Source of the DNA: Bryobacterales bacterium
GTDB lineage: Bacteria > Acidobacteriota > Terriglobia > Bryobacterales > UBA6623
DNA: 62,746 nt
Direction: 5' to 3'
Assembly (NCBI GenBank): GCA_028819575.1
Contig: JAPPLB010000168.1
Coordinates: forward strand, 1-62,746
Shown: piece by piece, positions 55,697 through 62,746 of the stretch
Numbering within the stretch: the stretch's first letter is position 1
Layout of the letters: each line of letters begins with the position of its first letter
The notes under the pieces: generated by a model
What the model was told of the DNA's origin: nothing
The model's database searches: none
What the model saw: the letters and a program-made list of their open reading frames with translations, nothing else
Position numbers and translations under genes: made by a program

Positions 55697-56860
55697 TCAG
55701 CGCGCCTGCCCGGGCCGGAGCACCGCGCCGGGGTCGTATATCCCGATCCAGTGGTTCGTGAACCTGAGATGCTCTTGCGGAACGACCGCCGGCATGTGAC
55801 ATCCGATGCAGGAGTCCGCTTGATTGCCGGACACCGGCAGTCCCTCCGGGTGAGCCGGCCGGTCGTGGCACGAGCGGCATTTCCCGCTGTAGTAGGCCGG
55901 GGCATCTTGCAGGAGCGGCTTGTGCGGATCGTGGCAGGTGAAGCAACTCAGTGATCCGGGGCTTTCGACGAAGCACTTGCTCTGCGTGAGGTAGACCGGC
56001 TGATGGCGAACGTTCCAAGGATCGCGCCAGTCGATGGAAGTTCCGTCGGAGGCCGGCGGGCGATGGCAAGCCCCGCAGAACTCCGTCTGCTGCCGGGCCG
56101 ACATGTTCTTCGGGTTGCGGACCGACGCCCGGATCTTCGCGGGCTCGCCATTGGCTATGGCCTCGACGTGGGCGTGGCCGGGTCCGTGACAAGCCTCGCA
56201 GCGGATGCCCAACTCGCGCGGCTCCAACGACAGGTTCGGGCCCAGCGCCAGCGGCCCGGTCGAGTGGCACTGGAAGCAGCGCATGATCTTGGGCTGGGGA
56301 TCGAAGGTTTCGTAGTAGACGCCCAGAGCTTCCTCCTCGTTTGCGGCCCGCGCCCCCTGATGGCCGGGCGTGGGCGCCAGTCCCTGCAACGCGGCATAGT
56401 AGCTGAGGTGGTGCTCGACGTAACGGTCCTCGTCGACCTGGCTGACAAAGGTAATGGCCTGCTCCATCGCGCCGAAGGCCCATTCGACCGGCACGGTCTT
56501 GCGCGCGTCCCCGCCGCTGACGGTGACCCGCAATTCGCCCTCCTCGACGAAAAAGCGATAGCGGTATCCGGGTTCCCGTTCCACCTGGATGCCGTCCAAG
56601 AGCGAGCGAAGATCCTCATGCCGCGAGAGCGGGCGCAGCGAACGGGCGTGCCCGCTGCGGCTTTGTTGCTCGAATTGGTCCTTGTGGCAGCCCGCGCAGA
56701 TGGCCGCGCCGACGTAATCGCCTCCACGGTCATCCGGAGCTGCGCCCCATGCCGACAAAGGCAGCGCCAAGGCGACCATTGCCGTCAAGAAAGACGAGCA
56801 GGCAGCCGCCCAGGCGCGGCCCCTGGCGTCGAGGAGTGTCGTTCCGTCTCGCGAAGTCAT
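55697..56860 (-). CDS. Exported heptahaem c-type cytochrome
   Basis: 387 residues. A signal segment (AACSSFLTAMVALALPLSAWG) precedes seven CxxCH haem sites: CAGCH, CFQCH, CEACH, CGACH, CFTCH, CRSCH and CIGCH. Spacing resembles multihaem cytochromes of the cytochrome c554/NrfA-like class, but the family is not certain. It is divergent from the di-haem peroxidase gene, with 51 bases between starts, implying shared control. Confidence 0.85.
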   Translation of the reverse strand: MTSRDGTTLLDARGRAWAAACSSFLTAMVALALPLSAWGAAPDDRGGDYVGAAICAGCHKDQFEQQSRSGHARSLRPLSRHEDLRSLLDGIQVEREPGYRYRFFVEEGELRVTVSGGDARKTVPVEWAFGAMEQAITFVSQVDEDRYVEHHLSYYAALQGLAPTPGHQGARAANEEEALGVYYETFDPQPKIMRCFQCHSTGPLALGPNLSLEPRELGIRCEACHGPGHAHVEAIANGEPAKIRASVRNPKNMSARQQTEFCGACHRPPASDGTSIDWRDPWNVRHQPVYLTQSKCFVESPGSLSCFTCHDPHKPLLQDAPAYYSGKCRSCHDRPAHPEGLPVSGNQADSCIGCHMPAVVPQEHLRFTNHWIGIYDPGAVLRPGQAR

Positions 56861-56911
56861 ACTCCGCCTCATTTCCATCGTAGTGACTCGTGAGGGAAAA
56901 TATGGGAAACG

Positions 56912-57895
56912 ATGCGTCTTTCAGCACTCGTTGCCGGCGTGTTCGCCGCAACTCTGGCCGCCTTGCCGGCCGCCGAACGCCTCGACATCCCTCTCGGGCT
57001 CGACAACTACCTGCCGGTCCCGGAAGACAACCCGCTCACGCGAGAGAAAGTCGAGCTCGGCCGGCGGCTCTTCAACGAGAAACAACTTTCCCGCGACGGC
57101 ACGGTCGCCTGCTCGACGTGTCATGACCCGAAGCGAAACTTCACCGACGACAAGCCCCTGGCCGAAGGCGTCTTCGGACGCATCGGCGCTCGCCGCGTCC
57201 CGGCGATCCTCAACCGCGCTTACGGCAGGGCGTTTTTCTGGGACGGGCGCATCCCGACACTCGAGGAGCAGGTTCTGCAGCCGATCATCAACGACAAGGA
57301 GATGGACATGACGCTGGAGGAAGCCGTGGCGCGGCTCCGGGAGGATGAGGAGTACGCCGTGGAGTTCGACAGCGTCTTCGGGCACGCCATCACCGAGCAG
57401 GACATATCGCACGCCCTGGCCAGCTATGTGAGGACCATTCTCGCGGGCAACTCCCGCTACGACCGGTATCTGAACGGCGAAGGCGATGCGCTGACCGAGC
57501 TGGAGCGCCGCGGCCTCGAGATCTTCCGCGGGAAAGGCAATTGCACCGATTGCCACCTGGGCCCGAACCTCAGCGACGAGAAGTTCCGCAACACCGGCAT
57601 CGCGTGGAAGGACGGAGAGTTGACGGACCTGGGCCGTTTCCGGTTCACGAAGCGGGAGAACGATCGGGGTTCGTTCAAGACGCCGACACTGCGCAACGCC
57701 GCCGGCCGCGCCCCCTACATGCACGACGGCAGCCTTGCCACGTTGAGCGACGTAGCGGACTACTACAATCGCGGCGGCAACCGGAACCCGTGGCTCGACC
57801 GCGAACTGTTGCCGCTACGGCTCACGGATGCGGAAAAGGAAGCACTGGTGGCTTTCCTGCACACGCTGACGGGGCCGGTGCGGGAGGGACTTTAA
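56912..57895 (+). CDS. Di-haem cytochrome c peroxidase, MauG/CcpA type
   Basis: 327 residues. Signal peptide MRLSALVAGVFAATLAALPA. Two haem sites: CSTCH (about 70) and CTDCH (about 212), with YMHDGSLATL near the C-terminus, the region carrying the distal Met/Tyr in this family. It reduces H2O2 or oxidises a protein partner in the periplasm. Confidence 0.9.
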   Translation: MRLSALVAGVFAATLAALPAAERLDIPLGLDNYLPVPEDNPLTREKVELGRRLFNEKQLSRDGTVACSTCHDPKRNFTDDKPLAEGVFGRIGARRVPAILNRAYGRAFFWDGRIPTLEEQVLQPIINDKEMDMTLEEAVARLREDEEYAVEFDSVFGHAITEQDISHALASYVRTILAGNSRYDRYLNGEGDALTELERRGLEIFRGKGNCTDCHLGPNLSDEKFRNTGIAWKDGELTDLGRFRFTKRENDRGSFKTPTLRNAAGRAPYMHDGSLATLSDVADYYNRGGNRNPWLDRELLPLRLTDAEKEALVAFLHTLTGPVREGL

Positions 57896-58031
57896 AAGCC
57901 GTGATTCGTGTCTCGTGTCTCGTGTTTCGCGAAAACCTTCGAGGCCATGTTGCTGGCATGGGCGGCTCTCGCCTCGTCCTGGCGGCCCTCTCCCGCACTT
58001 CGTCTGCCACTTGGTCAGAAATGCAGGCTTA
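57896..58031 (-). repeat. E1 copy, left terminus lost (C + A modules)
   Basis: Four reverse heptamers directly follow the peroxidase TAA stop, then an A module and the terminus TTGGTCAGAAATGCAGGCTTA. It fills the convergent junction between the peroxidase and TPR genes. Confidence 0.85.
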
Positions 58032-59198
58032 TCACTTCTGATCCGCGCGGATCAACTGACCACGCAGCTTCCTGAACGCATTCAGATGCTCGGCGGCCGC
58101 TTCCGGCATGTCCCGCCTTCGCAGGATCCGGGCGATCTCGTAGTGCGACGACATGGCCTGCTGCAGGGTGGGGCGATTCGCCAGGACCTCGCGAAAAGCA
58201 TTTTCCGCAGCTCCCAGGTCCGACTGATCGAACAGCGCCTTGCCCAGGCCGAAGAGCGCCTCGGTGTTCGTGGGATCGCCGTCCACGGCGGCCCGCAAAT
58301 AGCCGAGCGCATCTTCGGAGCGGCCAAGCAGCAACAGAACCGACCCGTAGCGATAGTTCGTCTCCAAGTCGCCGGGCGCGAGGCGCAGCTCCAACTCGTA
58401 GTGCCGAGCGGCATCCTCGAGGCGTGACGCTTCGCGGTAAAGGTCACCGAGCGCCCTGTGTATGCCGACAGCCTGGGGAGTCCGCTCCAAGGCGGCCTCG
58501 TATTCCACGATGGCCTGGTCCATGCGGCCATTGAGGGCATGGTCATCGCCGGTCGCCTGCCGGGCGCGAGCGGACTCGGGAGCCGTTCGCAGCAAAGTCA
58601 ACCGGAGCTGCGCCGACACGGCCGAATAGGCCCTGGCGGCGTAATAGAGCAGGTCAGCATTCTCGGGTTGTTCTTCGAGCGCCTCCTCGAGCCTGGGAAT
58701 CGCCTCGCGCGGCCGGCCCGAGTTCAAGTAGGACAACCCCAACCAGTAGCCGATCTGCGGAGTCGGGTCCTCCTGATAGGCCTTCTCGAGGTGCTCCGCG
58801 GCCGGGCCGAAACGCCCGAGCGCCAACAGGTTGAAGCCCATCAGCATGCGTGCGCCTTTCACTTCGGGTTTGAGCGCGAGCGCCTTCCCCAGCGCCCCCA
58901 CGGCCAACTCCGGCTCAGCCTGTTCGTGGTACACAAGACCCAGGTTCAAATGGATCTCGGCGATCCGCGGGGCCAGCTTGACGGCCGCCTCCAATTCGCG
59001 GCGGGCATCCGCGTAGCGCTGTTCCCGGCGAGCCTGGAGTCCCGCCTTCACGTGCGCCACGACTTCCGGGCCGGGCGGGGTCTGCGAACGCAGCGGCTGC
59101 GAAGAGAAAGGGGAGAAAGCGGCCAGGAAGAACCCCAGCACCGACAGGCAAACGGGTCCGGCGCGCAGCGCGCCTACGGCGTCGCGAGGCCGCTTCAT
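58032..59198 (-). CDS. Exported TPR protein, second pair
   Basis: 388 residues from ATG 59198, which overlaps the FG-GAP stop (ATGA); a signal segment (CLSVLGFFLAAFSPFSS) follows. About seven TPR units are visible (AEIHLNLGLVYHEQAEPELAVGALGKALALKP and others). An open frame further upstream lies inside the FG-GAP gene and is not used. Confidence 0.83.
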   Translation of the reverse strand: MKRPRDAVGALRAGPVCLSVLGFFLAAFSPFSSQPLRSQTPPGPEVVAHVKAGLQARREQRYADARRELEAAVKLAPRIAEIHLNLGLVYHEQAEPELAVGALGKALALKPEVKGARMLMGFNLLALGRFGPAAEHLEKAYQEDPTPQIGYWLGLSYLNSGRPREAIPRLEEALEEQPENADLLYYAARAYSAVSAQLRLTLLRTAPESARARQATGDDHALNGRMDQAIVEYEAALERTPQAVGIHRALGDLYREASRLEDAARHYELELRLAPGDLETNYRYGSVLLLLGRSEDALGYLRAAVDGDPTNTEALFGLGKALFDQSDLGAAENAFREVLANRPTLQQAMSSHYEIARILRRRDMPEAAAEHLNAFRKLRGQLIRADQK

Positions 59199-60898
59199 GG
59201 GGCGGGCTCCTCGATGGTAAGAATCTGGTCCGCCGCGATATCCTTCAGCTCCCTCTGTGCGCCGCTCGGCCACTCGACGCGGACCCACTCGAGCCGGTCG
59301 CTGGCGCCCAGTCCGAAATGGACACGGTGGTCGCTTGCAGAGAGATAGCTCCCCGCCGTGGTCGAGTATCCCCACTGCTCGCCGCCGTTCGCATCGCGAA
59401 TGTGAATCTTCGCGCCCGGCCCGGGACGGTTCGAAGCTCCGCCCACGGGGTTGACGATCAGCCAGTGCCCGCCCCGTTCAGACGCATCGCTGTAGAGGAG
59501 CAACGGCTCGGCGTCGAGCACCGCCATGACGACGTCGATGTCGCCGTCATTGTCGAGATCGCCGAAGGCCGCTCCACGTCCCGCATAATCTTGCCGGAAT
59601 GCCGCGCCGCTGGAGGCCGAAACATCCTCGAACTTGCCGCCGATGTTACGCGCCATGAGCGGCGGCTGGCGGTAAACGAGGGCGGAGTCCAGAACCTCGA
59701 CGTTATCCATCACATGGCTCTGCGCGGCAAAAACGTCCTTTCGGCCGTCGAGATCGTGGTCGAAGAAACGAGTCCCCCAACCGGACATCAAGCTCGTGAT
59801 CCGTCCGATATAGGAGGACCGCGTGACATAGGTGAACAAGCCCTGTCCGTCGTTGCGATAGAGCGCATACAGTTCCTTGGCCAAATTGGTGATCAGGACG
59901 TCAGGCCGGCTGTCGTTGTTGTAGTCGTCAAAGGCGACACCCATGCCAGAGAAGCTGCCGCCTTCATCGTTGTAGGCCAAGCCGGACTCGAGCGCCAACT
60001 CGGTGAACGCGCCTTCGCGATTGTTTCGGAACAGAAGCTGCGCAACCGAGTCGTTGGCGACGACGACGTCGGTCCAGCCATCCGCGTCGTAGTCATGGAA
60101 CGCGACGCCGAGGGCCTTGCCAAGCACGCGGCCGACGCCCGACCGCTCCGAAACATCGCTGAAGGCGCCATCACCATCGTTGTGGAACAGCATGTTGCTT
60201 ACCGGCTGGTGGCGCTTCGGCGTGCAGTAGACGCGCACGGCCTTGCCGCATTCGATGTGCTTGGAGAAGTCCCAATCGAGGTAGCGGGTGACGAACAGGT
60301 CGAGCAGGCCGTCACGGTCGTAGTCGAAGAATCCGGCGGAGACGGACCAGCCGGGCACGACGAGGCCACTTTCGCCGGTGACATCCTCGAAGCGTCCGCC
60401 GCCGCGGTTGCGATACAGCCGGGCTTCGGGAAATCCGGTGAGCAGGACATCGGCGAGACCGTCGTTGTCGTAGTCGCCCGTTGCGACACCCATGCCGTAG
60501 ACCGCGGCAGCGCTTCCGGACAAGCCCGAGTTCTCCGTGACGTCGCTGAACACGCCGCCGCCCTTGTTCTCGTAGAGGCGGTTCCAGGACGCTGTCTCCG
60601 AACGGTCGATCGTGACTCCCCGTTCCGTCTTGACCAACGAACCGCTGTTCACGAAGAGGATGTCGAGCCGGCTGTCGTTGTTGAAATCGAATACGGCGAC
60701 ACCGCCTCCCATCGTCTCGACGAGGTACTTGCCGGCAGACGGGTTGGCGCGGTGCTTGAAGGCGATACCGGCGGCTTCCCGTCTTTCGGTGAAGACGGGA
60801 AGCGGGGCTGCCGCTTCCGAAAAGGCCATGCAGGGCCAAAGCCCGGCAACCGCCGCGAGCGCGGCAAAAGGCCGAAGGCGGCACACGGGCGGGCTCAT
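59195..60898 (-). CDS. FG-GAP/VCBS and ASPIC-UnbV exported protein, second copy
   Basis: 567 residues. A signal peptide (AALAAVAGLWPCMAFSEA) fixes the start at 60898; upstream residues would come from E1. Propeller repeats include VAVFDFNNDSRLDILFVNSG, TGDYDNDGLADVLLTG and FFDYDRDGLLDLFVTRY. ASPIC/UnbV is SYLSASDHRVHFGLGASDRLEWVRVEWPSG. It is translated directly before the TPR gene, in a single operon. Confidence 0.87.
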   Translation of the reverse strand: MSPPVCRLRPFAALAAVAGLWPCMAFSEAAAPLPVFTERREAAGIAFKHRANPSAGKYLVETMGGGVAVFDFNNDSRLDILFVNSGSLVKTERGVTIDRSETASWNRLYENKGGGVFSDVTENSGLSGSAAAVYGMGVATGDYDNDGLADVLLTGFPEARLYRNRGGGRFEDVTGESGLVVPGWSVSAGFFDYDRDGLLDLFVTRYLDWDFSKHIECGKAVRVYCTPKRHQPVSNMLFHNDGDGAFSDVSERSGVGRVLGKALGVAFHDYDADGWTDVVVANDSVAQLLFRNNREGAFTELALESGLAYNDEGGSFSGMGVAFDDYNNDSRPDVLITNLAKELYALYRNDGQGLFTYVTRSSYIGRITSLMSGWGTRFFDHDLDGRKDVFAAQSHVMDNVEVLDSALVYRQPPLMARNIGGKFEDVSASSGAAFRQDYAGRGAAFGDLDNDGDIDVVMAVLDAEPLLLYSDASERGGHWLIVNPVGGASNRPGPGAKIHIRDANGGEQWGYSTTAGSYLSASDHRVHFGLGASDRLEWVRVEWPSGAQRELKDIAADQILTIEEPAP

Positions 60899-60954
60899 GT
60901 GGGCATTTTCCCACAGCAGGACAGCCCCAGCTTCATGCAACGGCGGTGAAGGCG

Positions 60955-61025
60955 CCAGGCTCGCGCCTCGTCCTGACGGCCCTCTCACCCACTTCGCCTC
61001 GCCACGTGGTGAGATATGCAGGTTC
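60955..61025 (-). repeat. E1 partial copy (A module end)
   Basis: The A module (CTCACCCACTTCGCCTCGCC) and terminus GGTGAGATATGCAGGTT. The other end and the middle are missing. It lies between the divergent FG-GAP and DUF1501 genes. Confidence 0.75.
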
Positions 61026-61127
61026 ATGCCGAGGCCGGCTTCTCGGGACACGGTCCGCCGGGCAGGAGAGCATGGGCAGAGTGCTATCATTCATAACAGT
61101 TGGGTCCGGGGTAGCGGGGGACAATGC

Positions 61128-62579
61128 ATGGGGCCTGAGCAACGGAACCTTCTGAACCGCACACGGCGGCAGTTCTTCAATCAATGTTTCGTCGGTCTCG
61201 GGCCGTTGGCTCTGGGGTCGTACCTGGGCGCCAGCGCACGCGCGGCGAACCCGCCCAAGGTCAGCAACCCGCTCGCACCGAAGGCTCCGCATTTCGCCCC
61301 CAAGGCCAAGAGCGTCATCTACCTGTTCATGGCCGGAGGACCGAGCCAGTTCGAACTGTTCGAGCACAAGAAAGAGCTGCAACGCTACAGCGGGAAGGAG
61401 ATTCCGCAATCGTTCCTGGAAGGGAAGCGCTTCGCCTTCATGGAGAGCTTCTCGAAGCAGGTTCCGCAACTGTTGGGAACCCGACGCGCGTTCAAGCGCT
61501 ACGGACAGTCGGGCCAGTGGGTCTCCGAGTGCCTGCCGCACACCGCGCAGGTGGTCGATGACCTGGCGTTCATCAAGACGATCCAGGGCGAGAATTTCAA
61601 CCATGCGCCCGCGAAGATCTTCGCGAACACCGGGACGCCTCGATTCGGGCATCCGAGCATGGGAGCCTGGGTGACGTACGGGCTCGGCAGCGAGTCAGAC
61701 CAATTGCCGGGCTTCGTGGTGCTGCAGTCCGGGCCGCGCGGACCGCGTGGCGGCGCGCTGAACTGGGGCAGCGGATTCATCCCCACCGCCTATCAGGGAG
61801 TTCCATTTCAGGGAGGCGGCGACCCGATTCTGAACCTCTCGAACCCGGAGGGCATGAGCCGCCAGCGCCAAAGCCGGACCATCGAGACGATCCGCCGACT
61901 CAACCTGGATCACCTTCAGGAAACGGGAGACCCCGAGATCGCGACGCGCATTTCATCGTACGAGATGGCGTTTCGCATGCAGACCAGCGGGCCCGAATTG
62001 ATCAACTTTGCCGAGGAGAGTCCCAAGACTCTCGAGATGTATGGAGTCGAGCCCGGCGCGAACTCGTTCGCGAACAACTGTCTGCTGGCGCGGCGGCTGG
62101 TCGAGCGCGGTGTGCGGTTCGTACAGCTTTACCACACCGATTGGGATCATCACGGCACGGGCGGCCAGAACCTCAACGAGGCTCTCGACAACGTTACGAG
62201 ACAGATCGACCGGCCGGTCGCCGCGCTGATCCGCGACCTCAAGTCCAGCGGCCTGCTGGATGAGACGCTGGTCATGTGGGGCGGCGAATTCGGCCGCACT
62301 CCGATGGGCGAACTGCGGGAGACGATCGGACGCAATCATCACATCGATGCGTTCCTGATGTGGTTCGCGGGCGGAGGGGTGCGGCCGGGCCAGATGATCG
62401 GCGAGACGGATGAACTCGGCTTCAACGCGGTCGAGGACAAGGTCTCGGTTCATGACGTGCAGGCGACCGTGCTGCACCTGCTCGGCCTGGATCACGAGAA
62501 GCTGACATTCAAGTTTCAGGGCCGTGATTTTCGCCTGACCGACGTGGGCGGAAACGTGATCCACAAGCTGCTGGCCTAG
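61128..62579 (+). CDS. DUF1501 protein
   Basis: 483 residues. RTRRQFFNQCFVGLGPLALGSYLG is a Tat-type signal. VIYLFMAGGPSQFELFEHK, YGLGSESDQLPGFVVL, LYHTDWDHHGTGG and VMWGGEFGRTPMGELRETIGRNHHIDAF are the usual DUF1501 landmarks. There is no DUF1553 partner next to it in this window; one may follow beyond 62746. The TAG stop abuts the second E2 element. Confidence 0.87.
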   Translation: MGPEQRNLLNRTRRQFFNQCFVGLGPLALGSYLGASARAANPPKVSNPLAPKAPHFAPKAKSVIYLFMAGGPSQFELFEHKKELQRYSGKEIPQSFLEGKRFAFMESFSKQVPQLLGTRRAFKRYGQSGQWVSECLPHTAQVVDDLAFIKTIQGENFNHAPAKIFANTGTPRFGHPSMGAWVTYGLGSESDQLPGFVVLQSGPRGPRGGALNWGSGFIPTAYQGVPFQGGGDPILNLSNPEGMSRQRQSRTIETIRRLNLDHLQETGDPEIATRISSYEMAFRMQTSGPELINFAEESPKTLEMYGVEPGANSFANNCLLARRLVERGVRFVQLYHTDWDHHGTGGQNLNEALDNVTRQIDRPVAALIRDLKSSGLLDETLVMWGGEFGRTPMGELRETIGRNHHIDAFLMWFAGGGVRPGQMIGETDELGFNAVEDKVSVHDVQATVLHLLGLDHEKLTFKFQGRDFRLTDVGGNVIHKLLA

Positions 62580-62746
62580 CAGCCCGTGTCAATAGTCACG
62601 CGGGCGGCGTTACGCGCCCCGGGGCTGATGGCGTAACGCTTGGCCGTGGCAGGAACGTGGCGCAGCGTTCTCCGCGCAGCCGAGCGAGAGTGGCGCGTAA
62701 CCCTTTGGGCGACGGACATTTGCGGCCGTCGGCTTTGTCGTTCGTC
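62580..62746 (+). mobile_element. E2 element, truncated by window end
   Basis: Starts CAGCCCGTGTCAATAGTC, which matches the E2 inverted repeat with four changes. About 170 bases are homologous to 359-526 in reverse. The last 55 bases are identical to the reverse complement of 359-413. The right end is not present. Confidence 0.85.

Overview
The window is GC-rich, densely coding bacterial DNA, probably a metagenome-derived contig. Organism (inference): the combination of a large Oar-like TonB-dependent receptor with an N-terminal carboxypeptidase-regulatory domain, three sets of DUF1549/DUF1553 and DUF1501 proteins (the PSCyt families), two FG-GAP/ASPIC-UnbV proteins, Sel1 and TPR proteins, and a multihaem cytochrome beside a MauG-type peroxidase fits Acidobacteriota (Bryobacterales/Solibacter-like) best. 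Planctomycetes share some of these families. No rRNA, tRNA, CRISPR array or prophage was seen.

Layout. 0-1.5 kb: a RelE/HigB-type toxin gene broken by a short inverted-repeat element, plus a small membrane coiled-coil gene. 1.5-3.7 kb: FlK-like thioesterase divergent from a SelA-like PLP enzyme, then a DinB/DUF1572 protein. 3.9-6.7 kb: a tight cysM - mec - [CysO::MoeB::rhodanese] operon, in which the sulfur-carrier domain is fused to its activating enzyme. 6.9-11.3 kb: coiled-coil membrane protein, Nramp-like transporter with EF-hand-like inserts, an SDR lacking the usual Lys, and a sterol-reductase-family protein. 11.4-13.8 kb: tandemly duplicated periplasmic solute-binding proteins. 14.9-18.1 kb: fused E1 alpha/beta and E2 of a 2-oxoacid dehydrogenase. 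18.4-23.8 kb: sugar isomerase-like and sialidase-like pair, an AAA+ MoxR ATPase with a large unknown partner, and a small zinc-ribbon protein. 24-28 kb: RsbU-type phosphatase, a secreted methyltransferase, and an ECF sigma/anti-sigma pair. 28.2-42.4 kb: two PSCyt/DUF1501 clusters and an S9 peptidase. 42.5-52.8 kb: TPR, FG-GAP, Sel1, TonB-dependent receptor and PhyH genes. 53-62.6 kb: a DoeB-like deacylase, an enolase-superfamily enzyme, heptahaem cytochrome, di-haem peroxidase, TPR + FG-GAP pair and a further DUF1501 gene.

The most striking non-coding signal is a dispersed mosaic repeat, here called E1, in about 20 full or partial copies. It has terminal inverted repeats reading TAGCCTGCATTTCTCACC outside-in, variable inner modules and, in many copies, a tandem heptamer array (CACGAAT-like). 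It lies in five of the seven convergent gene junctions. Its outer TA is often part of a neighbouring stop codon. In one case its end supplies the start codon and Shine-Dalgarno-like sequence of a gene, and in another it supplies the last codons and stop. A second inverted-repeat family (E2) splits the toxin gene and also ends the window, and a third hairpin repeat (E3) lies upstream of both duplicated binding-protein genes. Both window ends lie inside repeats, so the window is probably a contig broken at repeats.
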